64,000 nt of DNA, taken from NCBI RefSeq assembly GCF_947501665.1, contig NZ_CANMWS010000006.1, positions 62,001 through 126,000 of the forward strand, given 5' to 3'. The notes below the pieces were generated by a model. That model saw only the letters and a list, made by a program, of their open reading frames with translations. It had not been told where the DNA came from and did not search any database. The position numbers and the translations under genes are program-made. This DNA comes from an uncultured Shewanella sp. (GTDB taxonomy: Bacteria; Pseudomonadota; Gammaproteobacteria; Enterobacterales; Shewanellaceae). How positions within the stretch are numbered: the stretch's first letter is position 1; each line of letters begins with the position of its first letter. Below, piece after piece: positions 7,367-18,100 of the stretch.

Positions 7367-10300
7367 ATGACTGCATCAACCACGACTTTAAAAGCACAAT
7401 CAGACATTATCATCCAAAGTATCACTGAAAAAGAGCTCTACATACAAAACGCTCAGGGACAATTTGTTCCTCTAGAAGTCGGCGATATTATCAAAGCTGG
7501 AGAAGTATTTAGGTTTGAAAAAAGTGCTCAATTTGTTTTGGAAATCATCAATGGTGATACGATTAACCAAGAAACAGTCAATACATCTAGTGCCATTCAA
7601 CACTTTGATAAAACAATCGATAATGGATTAGATAACAATCATCAACAAGTGCTACTTAGCGATGGAGATACACTTATCACAACCATTGATAGAGATGGTA
7701 ATGAAGTGTTGGCTAGCGCAGGCTATGATACACAACCAGGAAGTCAAACCTTTCAGCAAAATGCAATTGATAGCCATAACTCCCTTACTGGTCAATATGC
7801 AACAACAGGGATCACTATCAATAATGTAACAGATGACAACAGGGTTAACCTAGCTGAATCTGAAGGTTACATTGCCGTCACGGGATCGGTTACAGGTCAA
7901 GCCCGTGTTGGGGATAATGTTGTGATAAGCGCACACATTAATGGCGTCGACAAACCATTAAAAATTGTAGAAGTGGACAGTGACTTTACTTATCTTGCGA
8001 ACATTGACGGGCAAGTCATGCTCAATTTAGATAGCAACACTTTCACTGCAACGGTAACAACATATACTCATGAAGGCTTTTACAGAATAGCAACAGCTAA
8101 ACATACTTTTGACGTTGATTTAGTGCGTCCTGAGCTCTCCATTCATTTAGATGTAATCACCTCAGATAATGTTATCAGTTTAGAAGAGTCAAACTCTACT
8201 GTGACTATTACTGGCTTTGTTGGCGGCGATGCCAAAGTTGGAGACAGCATTACTGTCACCGTCAATGGCATTGAACACTACACCAATGTCACCGATACTT
8301 TCACTTTTGCTGTGCCTGTCGACGGTGGCGATCTCGCAGCCGATAATCGCGTTATTGCAACCGTGCTCAGTTATGATGCTGCAGGGAATTCCAGCGATGG
8401 TTTACCTTCTGCCACCACCACACAAGACTATACTGTCGATACAACAATACCTGAACCTACAATTCATTTAGATTTAATCACCCCAGATAATGTCATCAGT
8501 TTGGAAGAATCAAACTCTACAGTGACCATTACCGGCTTTGTCGGCGGCGATGCCAAAGTCGGAGATAGCATTACTGTCACCGTCAATGGCATCGAACACT
8601 ACACCAATGTCACCGATACCTTCACTTTTTCTGTGCCTGTCGACGGCGGCGATCTCGCGGCCGATAATCACGTTATTGCAACCGTGCTCAGTTATGATGT
8701 TGCTGGGAATTCCAGCGATGGTTTACCTTCTGCCACCACCACACAAGACTATACTGTTGATACTACTGGCCCTAATATCGAGATAATTATCGATACCATT
8801 AACGAAATCAGAGGGCCAAATGAAATTTATGATATCAGAGTATCCGGTCAGATCAGCAGCGATCAAGCTTTTAATGAACATGATAATGTTACTATCAACA
8901 TCAATGGTATCAATTATACTCCAACGATTATCCCGCTTATTGAAACACAAACAGGGCAGCATTTTATCGCGGAATGGTCTATCAATATTTCCAATTCAGA
9001 ATTAAGAGCAGATAGTGACTACACTGTCGATGCCTATTATTCCACTCAGGATGCCGTAGGAAACCCTGCCAACAGTAACGCTCACCAAACTTATACTATC
9101 AACCAAGACGTCACTGCTAATGATGACAATACCTTCCTGCAGCCAGCAGCTAGCATACAAACCCTTAATGAGTATGAATTTGGCACTCTTCAATATTTAG
9201 ATAAAAATGGGCAATGGCAAGATATGCAAGCGAACACTCATTATCAAGCCGATAGTCATACTGAAATTCGATTTGTTCCGCATCCTGAACTCATTATACC
9301 GCAGACTCAAGATGTCTCTATTGGGAGTTTCGATAATAACCTCTCTACTACTGAGTTTGATGGCCCGGTGAATTTATCTGATTGGGGGGTACTCAGTGAA
9401 GATCGTACCAGTGTGACTCACTATGGTGATGGATTTAGCATACGAACCTCTGTCAGCAAAGGCCTACTGACCGCTTATGATAACGATCCAAATACCGAAC
9501 AAACTGGTGACGGGTTTGGTATTGGTAATGAATCACAAATCGGCCTCACTGAAGGAGAAAGTATTTTTATTGAGGTGTTTGATCTCACTATTGATTCAGC
9601 AAGTTTTATCATTGATGGAGCCGGCGAATTCTTTAAAGATCCGCAACTATTTGAAAATAATCAGACCCCCACTCAAATTGTCATTAGAGCCTTTGATTCA
9701 AACGACAACTTAATTGAAGAACAAGGTGGCTATAAAACTTCCTCAGAATGGGAACATGCCTTTACCTTCAATTTTGATCAACCTGTCGCTTATTTTGAAA
9801 TCACCACCAATGGTGTCGGTGATTATTTATTACAAAGTATCACACTGTCGCGCACGGTGTCTGAAGACATAATATTAGAAACGCAACATCCCGATGGTAG
9901 TATCCATACTGAAATATTCACTCAGCATATTACCAATGAACATGCTGATAACATTATTCCTCTCACCGATGAATTACTCCCCGAAATTCCCCCTCCAACA
10001 GAAGGCTCTATATGGAGTAATCAAGGAGAGATAGTCTCTTTTAATACGAATGATTTACTTGCAAACGATAAGGATGGTGATGATGATCCACTTGAAATTA
10101 TTAATGTGTCACAAAAAAGTGAACATGGTAACGATGTAGTATTTGATCCCTTTTCAGGAAAGATTACCTACACACCGACAGATGGTTTTTTTGGCACTGA
10201 TACTTTCTTTTATACCGTATCGGACAATCAAGGAAGCTATGATGATGCCACCGTCACCATCAATGTCCTTCAGGATTATGCTGAGTTAAAGGTATTTTTA

Positions 10301-13300
10301 GACCCAATATCAAGTGATAGTTTTATCAATAGCGAAGAGTCACAAGCCCCTGTCAGTGTGACGGGCTATGTCGATGCTGAATTTATATTAACGGGCCAGC
10401 CCGTCACCATTACCATTGAATTCTCATTAATGGATCTCGAAGTGTTAACTTTAGAATATCAAACCATTATTGATAATCATGGTCAATTCTCTATTGAAAA
10501 TGTGCTTGATCACCCTGAACTTGATTCAAGAGAAATTTACCAATTTGAGCATGATGAGAGTCTTATCGTTACCGCCAAAATTCAAGCCATAGCACCAAAT
10601 GGCGCATTAAAGTCATCAACGGCTATTGAGCAAGCATTCGTTGACATACAAGCACCAGCTCTTACTGTAACATTAGATGAAATCGGTATGATTCAACTTT
10701 ATGATGATCCAACATTGTATGAAACAATTACCATTACAGCATCAGTCAACAGTAACCAACCCCTTGAACCTAATATGCAGGCTAACTTATCCATAGGAGA
10801 CAGCACTTACACAAGCTTAGTATCAAGTGAGGGACAAGTGTCTTTTGACGTTGATGCGCAGTTACTTGCCCATTTTTCGGAACATAATGTGCACATTAAT
10901 TTATCGCAAACAGATAATGTGGGCAACACTATTAATGCAACAGATACAAAAGGTTACCTTGTTAATGCACAACCTGATGCAGTTAATGATAACACCACTC
11001 CCCAACCTGATGCATTTTTCGTTAATAATACTGTTTATACCTTTGGTCACCTAGAAATTGTGGATCTAAGTGGAAATACAATTCAAGTTGTCAACGGGGA
11101 ACAATACTCAATTAGTGACATCAGCGAAATCAACTTTGTACCAGATACACTAGCAGTAGAAAGCTATACTCGTGACCTTCAAGTGGGTGTATTTGATGGC
11201 GTTGCTAACATTACAGATTTTGGAGATATAGATAGTCTTTCTGAAAATGGCCTTAGCATAACAAAACTATTTTCTGACAGTGCTGGAGAAGAAGTGACAG
11301 TGAAAACAACAATATCAGAAGGCACTATCACTCCATATAATGATGTCGACCTGAATACCGGAGATGAACGTTCTGATATTGGTGTCGGTATAGGCGATGG
11401 GAGTCGTCGTGGTTTCGAAGCAGGCGATCAAATTAAAATAGATATTCAAGGTGGTTTTTTTAATAAAGTTGCCATAACAATAGATGGCCTTGGCCCTAAT
11501 TTTACCGCACCTAATACCGCTATAGTCATTACAGCCTATGATACAGGTGGCAATATAATTGACTCTCAAAGTAGCTATCAAACCAATGATGGTGTTGGCG
11601 ATATCAATGATCACGTTTATGAATTCCTAACATCATCCCCCATTCATTATTTTATCATCGAATCTGATGGCGGTGTTGGGGATTTTGTATTACAAAACTT
11701 TACGATGTCACGTACCGCCATCGAAGAGGTTGATTTACTCATCACGCAACCTGATGGTGAGATAACGACACTTCAAGAAGAGTTATTTTTTGCATTTGAT
11801 CAAGCAAGTGAGACTAAATCATTAACAGAGTCAATTGCCGCAGCCACAGAAGCCCCCATTAACGTACCGTTAGAAACCGCCTCAGGAGAAACCCTTTTTA
11901 TTAGCTTTGAAGAGATACTCAACAATGATAGTGATCCCGATGGTGATAATAGTCATCTAAGTTTAATGGGGATCAGCGTAGCACCAGCCGTAGGAGAGGT
12001 TTTGATGGGGCCTGACGGTATTTACTTTACAGCCCATAATAACTTCATTGGTGAGGCAGTGTTGACTTATATCTTAGCCGATGAACAAGGCGGTCGAGAT
12101 GAAGCCCAAATCACAATCAACACCACTGGTGCCGTACCTGAATCCATAGAGGTCAGTGCTCCGATTGTCAGTATTGTAACTGATCTCAATAATAATGAGT
12201 TATTGGTTCAAAGCGAACTCAATAATAGCGATCAAGTCGAAATATCCATTCTTTTACAAGATAATATTTTAGACTCTGGCACACTGCTCATCAATATTGA
12301 GCATAATAATCAATTTACACAGTTAACGGCACAGGCTGAAGGTAATATATTAACTGTATACAATGCCTTTGGCATGGAAGTACCTGGGTTTATCTATACC
12401 AATAATAATCAAATCACTTGGAATGAGACACTCAGTTTAACTTTTGATAATCCCATTACGATCACATCCGCCCTTTTAGTCAATGGACAAATGTCTCCTC
12501 TTAGCACGGATACTGCAAGCTTTACCACTGCACCCGAGCTAAGCTTAACCATTGAACCACTTGAAGTCGTTCAAATCTATGACAATCCAGATGACTATGG
12601 CACTATTATTATTTCGGCTACTGTAGAAAGCGATCAAGATATACCACAAAATGCTCAAGCTGAATTAACACTCAATGGGCAAACCTATCTCGCCATGATA
12701 ACCTCAACGGGCTTTATGCAATTTGCTGTTCACGCAGCTGAATTAGTGAATGAACAAAGTCAAAACTTCAGTATTAGCACTACCTTAGCAAGTGACGTAG
12801 GACACTCAACAACGGTAGCACAAACCAGTAATATTATACTGAATAATGCCCCTATTGCCTCAAATGACACTGCCAATCTTGCCGCTTCTAAATCAATCTT
12901 TCTTGATTTTGCATCTTTACTTGGCAATGATGTAGATCCTGAAGGCCAGCTCCTTACTGTTATCAATGCAAGCAGTGATAATCCCTCTCTTTCAATCGTA
13001 ATGGCTAAAGATGGAATATTTATTATTGCCAGACATGATTTCACAGCACAAGCTGATGTGACTTACACAATCGCAGATAACTTAGGCCGTACAGATACTG
13101 GTACTATCACCATTTTTGAAGATGGTACAACTGGCGATGATCAAATGATAGGACCTGATCTCTCCATAGTTACAGACGCCAATGACGATAAGTTTATTGA
13201 TAATAATGAATTATTGAATAATGGCAATGCAGAAAATAATCAAGTTGTTATCTGGATGAGAGCTGATCCCACATTTTTACAAAATGGGCAAATCAGTGTG

Positions 13301-14575
13301 AACGTTAATATTAATGGAGCCATTAAACACTATTATTTTACGCAAAAAGTGGGAGAAGCTTTATCCATTACTGATGAATGGGGTCATCCTGTTGAAGGAG
13401 TAGAGTTTAATCAAAATGCGTTAATTATTAGCTGGGCAGAAACCATTGCACCCAATTTAGAATCCAGCGTCACAGTCACTGCAGCAACTATGACTAATGG
13501 TTATGTCTCAGAACTCTCTTTTGATAGTGCTATTATCTCTTATGAAAACGCACCTCAACAGGAATCACCTTTCGATACAATGACAAATCTTCAAGAACAA
13601 GTCAGTGTATTATCAGCAAGCCTCAACCAATTTAAAACTGAATTATCTGAACTCAACGCAGAGCGAACATCCGATAAAGCTAATAATGAGAGTCTTATCA
13701 ATGAAATTCAATTAGTTAAACAAGAAAGACAAACTGAACTTGAAACAAGTATTGAAAACTTCAACAATCCACAAGGAAATGTCTTGTTACTGAATATTGC
13801 TAATCTGAGAAAAGAAATTACGCAACTTGAAGAAACCATCATAACGATATCAGATAATGAAATCGCAGCACAAGAAACCTTTAACACAGCTTCTAATAAC
13901 CTCACAATCGCAATTCAAGATATAACTTTTAACATTCAAACTATCAATAATACAATAAACCAATTAGAGCTCGAATTAACACACAATGTGGACTCGCATA
14001 TAATTGGCACTGATGGTGATGATACCTTAGTCAGTCCAATGGACCACGTAGTTATTGAAGGTAAAGGTGGCAACGATGCATTATCTGGCCAGGATGGAAA
14101 TGATATTCTCATTGGGGGTGAAGGAAATGATATCCTCATCGGTGGTCTTGGAAATAATATTTTAACTGGAGAGAATGGAGCTGATACCTTTGTCTTTCTT
14201 GAAGCCAGTGAAAGTATTGATCACATCACGGATTTCAACCTTCATGAAGATAGTATTGATATTAGTCATTTACTGCAGCAAGAACACCTAGATAAACTGG
14301 AACAACAATTACATATTTATCTTGATACTGAAGGCAATACAACTCTCTCGTTTGACAGTACCCATGACGGTCATTTTAATCAAAATATTGTATTAGATGG
14401 GATTGACTTATTCGCTCAATATGGCGTGACAACCAATGATGAAAACGCTGTTATTAATGGTTTATTAGGAGATGGTCATTCTGGAGCCTTGATTGTTGAT
14501 ACCACAGCAAGTCAACATGCAGCCCCTCCTGCTGGGGAGGTCCCCCCCGAAGAAACGCCCCCACCCACAATATAG
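7367..14575 (+). CDS. Giant RTX adhesin 1 (LapA/BpfA type), 2402 residues
   Basis: A cell-surface adhesin predicted to be exported by the RtxB/RtxD/AggA type I system and held in the outer membrane by its N-terminus. Order: retention module (1-120) with a LapG-like site ASAG at 116-119; Ig-like repeats (about 150-570), two of them 107-residue near-copies; an unrecognised WG/GVGIG-type module (about 650-830); an Ig/cadherin-like NDxDGDxD domain (about 884-968); more Ig-like repeats; a second WG module (about 1270-1450); further Ig and EF-hand-like TDANDDKFIDNNE segments; a coiled coil (about 2070-2205); RTX repeats GGNDALSGQDGNDILIGG and similar (about 2215-2275); and a type I secretion tail. 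ATG 7367 is chosen over 7346 because it has AGGA 9 nt upstream, as in adhesin 2. No Cys-rich or enzyme domain is seen. The ligand is unknown. Confidence 0.93.
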   Translation: MTASTTTLKAQSDIIIQSITEKELYIQNAQGQFVPLEVGDIIKAGEVFRFEKSAQFVLEIINGDTINQETVNTSSAIQHFDKTIDNGLDNNHQQVLLSDGDTLITTIDRDGNEVLASAGYDTQPGSQTFQQNAIDSHNSLTGQYATTGITINNVTDDNRVNLAESEGYIAVTGSVTGQARVGDNVVISAHINGVDKPLKIVEVDSDFTYLANIDGQVMLNLDSNTFTATVTTYTHEGFYRIATAKHTFDVDLVRPELSIHLDVITSDNVISLEESNSTVTITGFVGGDAKVGDSITVTVNGIEHYTNVTDTFTFAVPVDGGDLAADNRVIATVLSYDAAGNSSDGLPSATTTQDYTVDTTIPEPTIHLDLITPDNVISLEESNSTVTITGFVGGDAKVGDSITVTVNGIEHYTNVTDTFTFSVPVDGGDLAADNHVIATVLSYDVAGNSSDGLPSATTTQDYTVDTTGPNIEIIIDTINEIRGPNEIYDIRVSGQISSDQAFNEHDNVTININGINYTPTIIPLIETQTGQHFIAEWSINISNSELRADSDYTVDAYYSTQDAVGNPANSNAHQTYTINQDVTANDDNTFLQPAASIQTLNEYEFGTLQYLDKNGQWQDMQANTHYQADSHTEIRFVPHPELIIPQTQDVSIGSFDNNLSTTEFDGPVNLSDWGVLSEDRTSVTHYGDGFSIRTSVSKGLLTAYDNDPNTEQTGDGFGIGNESQIGLTEGESIFIEVFDLTIDSASFIIDGAGEFFKDPQLFENNQTPTQIVIRAFDSNDNLIEEQGGYKTSSEWEHAFTFNFDQPVAYFEITTNGVGDYLLQSITLSRTVSEDIILETQHPDGSIHTEIFTQHITNEHADNIIPLTDELLPEIPPPTEGSIWSNQGEIVSFNTNDLLANDKDGDDDPLEIINVSQKSEHGNDVVFDPFSGKITYTPTDGFFGTDTFFYTVSDNQGSYDDATVTINVLQDYAELKVFLDPISSDSFINSEESQAPVSVTGYVDAEFILTGQPVTITIEFSLMDLEVLTLEYQTIIDNHGQFSIENVLDHPELDSREIYQFEHDESLIVTAKIQAIAPNGALKSSTAIEQAFVDIQAPALTVTLDEIGMIQLYDDPTLYETITITASVNSNQPLEPNMQANLSIGDSTYTSLVSSEGQVSFDVDAQLLAHFSEHNVHINLSQTDNVGNTINATDTKGYLVNAQPDAVNDNTTPQPDAFFVNNTVYTFGHLEIVDLSGNTIQVVNGEQYSISDISEINFVPDTLAVESYTRDLQVGVFDGVANITDFGDIDSLSENGLSITKLFSDSAGEEVTVKTTISEGTITPYNDVDLNTGDERSDIGVGIGDGSRRGFEAGDQIKIDIQGGFFNKVAITIDGLGPNFTAPNTAIVITAYDTGGNIIDSQSSYQTNDGVGDINDHVYEFLTSSPIHYFIIESDGGVGDFVLQNFTMSRTAIEEVDLLITQPDGEITTLQEELFFAFDQASETKSLTESIAAATEAPINVPLETASGETLFISFEEILNNDSDPDGDNSHLSLMGISVAPAVGEVLMGPDGIYFTAHNNFIGEAVLTYILADEQGGRDEAQITINTTGAVPESIEVSAPIVSIVTDLNNNELLVQSELNNSDQVEISILLQDNILDSGTLLINIEHNNQFTQLTAQAEGNILTVYNAFGMEVPGFIYTNNNQITWNETLSLTFDNPITITSALLVNGQMSPLSTDTASFTTAPELSLTIEPLEVVQIYDNPDDYGTIIISATVESDQDIPQNAQAELTLNGQTYLAMITSTGFMQFAVHAAELVNEQSQNFSISTTLASDVGHSTTVAQTSNIILNNAPIASNDTANLAASKSIFLDFASLLGNDVDPEGQLLTVINASSDNPSLSIVMAKDGIFIIARHDFTAQADVTYTIADNLGRTDTGTITIFEDGTTGDDQMIGPDLSIVTDANDDKFIDNNELLNNGNAENNQVVIWMRADPTFLQNGQISVNVNINGAIKHYYFTQKVGEALSITDEWGHPVEGVEFNQNALIISWAETIAPNLESSVTVTAATMTNGYVSELSFDSAIISYENAPQQESPFDTMTNLQEQVSVLSASLNQFKTELSELNAERTSDKANNESLINEIQLVKQERQTELETSIENFNNPQGNVLLLNIANLRKEITQLEETIITISDNEIAAQETFNTASNNLTIAIQDITFNIQTINNTINQLELELTHNVDSHIIGTDGDDTLVSPMDHVVIEGKGGNDALSGQDGNDILIGGEGNDILIGGLGNNILTGENGADTFVFLEASESIDHITDFNLHEDSIDISHLLQQEHLDKLEQQLHIYLDTEGNTTLSFDSTHDGHFNQNIVLDGIDLFAQYGVTTNDENAVINGLLGDGHSGALIVDTTASQHAAPPAGEVPPEETPPPTI
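8131..8772 (+). repeat. Two tandem 321-bp Ig-domain repeats in adhesin 1
   Basis: Two consecutive 107-codon units start near 8131 and 8452, offset by 321 bp. Each begins with IHLDxITxDNVISLEESNS and ends at QDYTVDTT. The nucleotide differences I see are mostly at third codon positions, so these copies have diverged under protein-level constraint, unlike the identical block pair in adhesin 2. Confidence 0.85.
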
Positions 14576-14665
14576 CACGCTGTTAAATTGACAGCGATAG
14601 GTGAGCGATAGCGCCATTATAGGGGAACGATAACCGCTCAACCTATAGATTAATTTAGACTAAAG

Positions 14666-14691
14666 AAACCACCTTTAAGGTGGTTTTTTTC
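14666..14691 (+). terminator. Terminator downstream of adhesin 1
   Basis: Stem AAACCACC/GGTGGTTT with a 5-nt loop and a run of seven T. Together with the preceding CCTATAGATTA and GACTAAAGA it is a recognisable copy of the end of hemY and its terminator (6885-6937). A separate hairpin GCTGT/ACAGC (14579-14595) lies directly after the adhesin stop but has no T-run. Confidence 0.85.
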
Positions 14692-15132
14692 TATTAAAAA
14701 CCAAATTTATATACTCAATGCGATAGCTCTGCCCTACCGCACTAAGCAGCAAAGCCTCCACCGGTTGATCTATCTCTTCATTCGTTCATTTTATTCGTAT
14801 AACAACCCATTAGTATTAATACTTATTGATAACCATCATAAAAAATACATCGGCTTATACGCCTATTTCACCCTTTACCCCCTCCATTAACACTCACATA
14901 AATCATGCCGACAAAGATACAAAAAGATTCAAGTGTAAACAATCAATTGCTTAAATATTGTTAATGTTTGTTACAGACGTTTATTACTAACATTAGTGCC
15001 AACTCCCTCTCATTTGACAGCCCATTAAGGCCTATTAGACTTAAGTAGGTTAAGGGAATAATTATAAAGTCACCTTATACTCTCAATCACTTTGAATTTA
15101 ATCATGGATGACTGCAAACAGGACGATGTATT
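14692..15132 (+). other. Upstream region of adhesin 2
   Basis: About 440 bp without a gene. It should carry the adhesin 2 promoter. The terminal leader (GACTGCAAACAGGA, 9 nt before the ATG) matches that of adhesin 1, while the remainder is diverged from the 6938-7366 region. I could not assign a promoter. A short GCAAAGCCTCC segment near 14750 recalls part of a GEMM c-di-GMP riboswitch, but the rest of the consensus is missing. Confidence 0.4.
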
Positions 15133-18100
15133 ATGGCTGCGCAAACCATCACGCACGAAGCAAAAAACGAACTCACTCTTCAATCTATTAATTCAGGGCA
15201 AATTTTCGTTATTAATGCTCAAGGGGAACAACACCCCCTTCTCCCTGGTGAGACCATTAAAGTCGGTGAGCAATTTCAATACACCGATGACGCCCAATTC
15301 GTTTTAGCTTCAGGCAATGAAAGCATTACTCCTGACAATATTGCCTCATCCGATGCCGTTACCTCCAAAGAAATATCATCAGCCCTCGACACTGAAGACA
15401 ACATTCCGCTTAGTGAAGGCGATACCTATACTGTTAATCTTCACAGGGAGGGCAATGAAGTCCTCGCCAGTGCTGGCTTTGATACTCAACCTACCGATGT
15501 AAACTCACAAAATGGCGACTTTCTCATTGATAACCTTAATGATAACAATAATGACGTTGCCACTAATACTTACCAAGTTGGTGGCAACCTGAGTGCTGGA
15601 GTGACATTCGATTCGGTCACTGCTGATAATACTGTCAACATTGCCGAATCTAATGGTAAGGTCACCTTATCCGGTACAGTAACATTAAATGCCAAGGCTG
15701 GTGACAAACTCGTCTTTACGACAACCAATAAAGATGGGGAAGAAATTCCACTAGGAACGACCACTGCAGATGAAAATAGAACATACACGTTAGAGGTAGA
15801 TGGACAAAAACTCACCAACACTGACGGCTTTATTACTGTAGAAATCACGACATTCGACGTTACAGGCCTTTCAACAACTTCTACAACCCGTCACCCTTTT
15901 AATGTAGATTTAGATGCTCCTATCGCCACCATTGCATTCACTGAAGAGGGCTTTCTTGGTGATGGCGTTTTGAATATTGACGAATCCAACATTGAAACAA
16001 ACACCATCGCTATTAACGGTACCATCACCATCGACCAACCCATTACGGAAGCCGATATCGTCACAGTAACAATCAATGGCGTCGATTATATCGCCACCAT
16101 TGACAATGGATTGCTCATGCCAGGTGAAAGCGAAGCCGGCACCTATGTTGCCTCCTTTACTGTGTTTACCAATGGCGATACCCTCAATCACGAAGACAGA
16201 AGTATCGAGGCCACCTTAGTCACCACCGATAACGCTGGCAATACCACCACAGCTACCGCTGACCCCTTACCTTACACCATTGACACCACTGCCCCCGTCG
16301 CCACCATTGAATTTAATGGCGAAAACTTCCTTGAAGATGGCGTACTGAATATTGCAGAGTCAAACATAGAAACACAGAGCATACCTATCACAGGCTCTAT
16401 TTCCATTGACCAGCCCATTACTGAAAACGATATCATCACGGTAACAGTCAATGGCGTCGATTATATCGCCACCACTAACAATGGACTGCTTGTGCCCGGC
16501 GAAAACGACGCGGGCTTCTATTTTGCCACCTTTACTGTTTATACAGATGGCCCAACACTGGATAACGATGCAACCAGTATCCAAGCCACCTTAATGACCT
16601 CAGATACAGCGGGGAACCCCACCAATGCTACCGCTGACCCCTTACCCTATACGATTGACACCACTGCCCCCGTCGCCACCATTGAATTTAATGGCGAAGA
16701 CTTCCTAGAGGATGGCGTACTGAATATTGCAGAGTCAAATGTAGAAACACAGAGCATACCTATCACAGGCACGATTTCCATTGACCAGCCAATCACTGAA
16801 AACGATGTCGTCACGGTAACAGTAAATGGCGTCGATTATATCGCCACCACGGGCAATGGACGACTTGTTCCCGACGGAGACGAAGCGAGCCTCTATTTTG
16901 CCACCTTTACTGTTTATACCGATGGCCCAACACTGGATAACGATGCAACCAGTATCCAGGCAACCTTAATGACCTCAGATGTAGCGGGGAACTCCACCAC
17001 TGCTACCGCTGACCCCTTACCTTACACCATTGACACCATCGCCCCTGTTGTCGGTGTGTTTGTTACCCAAATCGCCGAGGACAATATAATCAATATCGAA
17101 GAGTCCCAGCGAGATATGTTTAATGAAAGCTTTCAGGATCAATTAATCACCACAGACATCAATATGAACGGGATTCCTGATCATATCGACGCCACTATTC
17201 CTGCAGGCGTTTTACCTCCCGATTTCATCGATAATATTGATGAAAATGAAATGCCAGTATTGCCCTTGGATACTGATGGAGATGGTATACCTGATCCAGA
17301 TGATATTGACGCCAATGGCGACAATATTCCTGACGCATTGTTAAATCAAGATACTGATGGCGATGGTATCGCTGATTTTGCAGACATTAACAATAATAAT
17401 CAGGGCTTTGCTGCAGCTGATATCGATAAAAATCAAGATGGAATAATAGATTCAATGCAAATTGACTCAGACGGAAATAATGTTCCCGATATGATTGGAG
17501 GTTATGCTTATGGTAATGTCAATCCTGATGGCTTATCTGCTGAAGTGTCACAAGATACTGATAATGATGGTATATTCGATATAATCGATCTTGATGCGGA
17601 TGGAGATGGGCAGCTTGATACTGTATTGAACAGTGATTTACCGCCAACCGACTACCCTAAAAATGTATTAATTAATGGCTACGCCACTGGTGATGAAACC
17701 CAAGCCGGTAATATCGTCATGCTACATAACGTGATAAATGGTATCAATACCCCCTTAGGTGAAGGCCCATTAATACTAAATGGTGCTGGTGAGCTTACCT
17801 ACAGCATCCCTGTCAGTGGCCACCAACTTTCTATTGCCGATGAGCTCGAACAAGGAGGTTATAACGTTATAGCCTCATTAACTGTAACAGATGCGGCTGA
17901 TAACAGTACAACAGCAACAAATATTGGTCACTACGAAATTGACATCATCGCCCCTGTCGCCACCATTGCATTCACTGAAGAGGGCTTTCTTGGTGATGGC
18001 GTTTTGAATATTGACGAATCCAACATTGAAACAAACACCATCGCTATTAACGGTACCATCACCATCGACCAACCCATTACGGAAGCCGATATCGTCACAG

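Noticed and set aside
14700..14800. Possible GEMM c-di-GMP riboswitch upstream of adhesin 2 (GCAAAGCCTCC near 14750)
   Set aside because: Only one short piece of the consensus is present; the CACAGGGCAAACC-type block and the tetraloop-receptor stems are missing.
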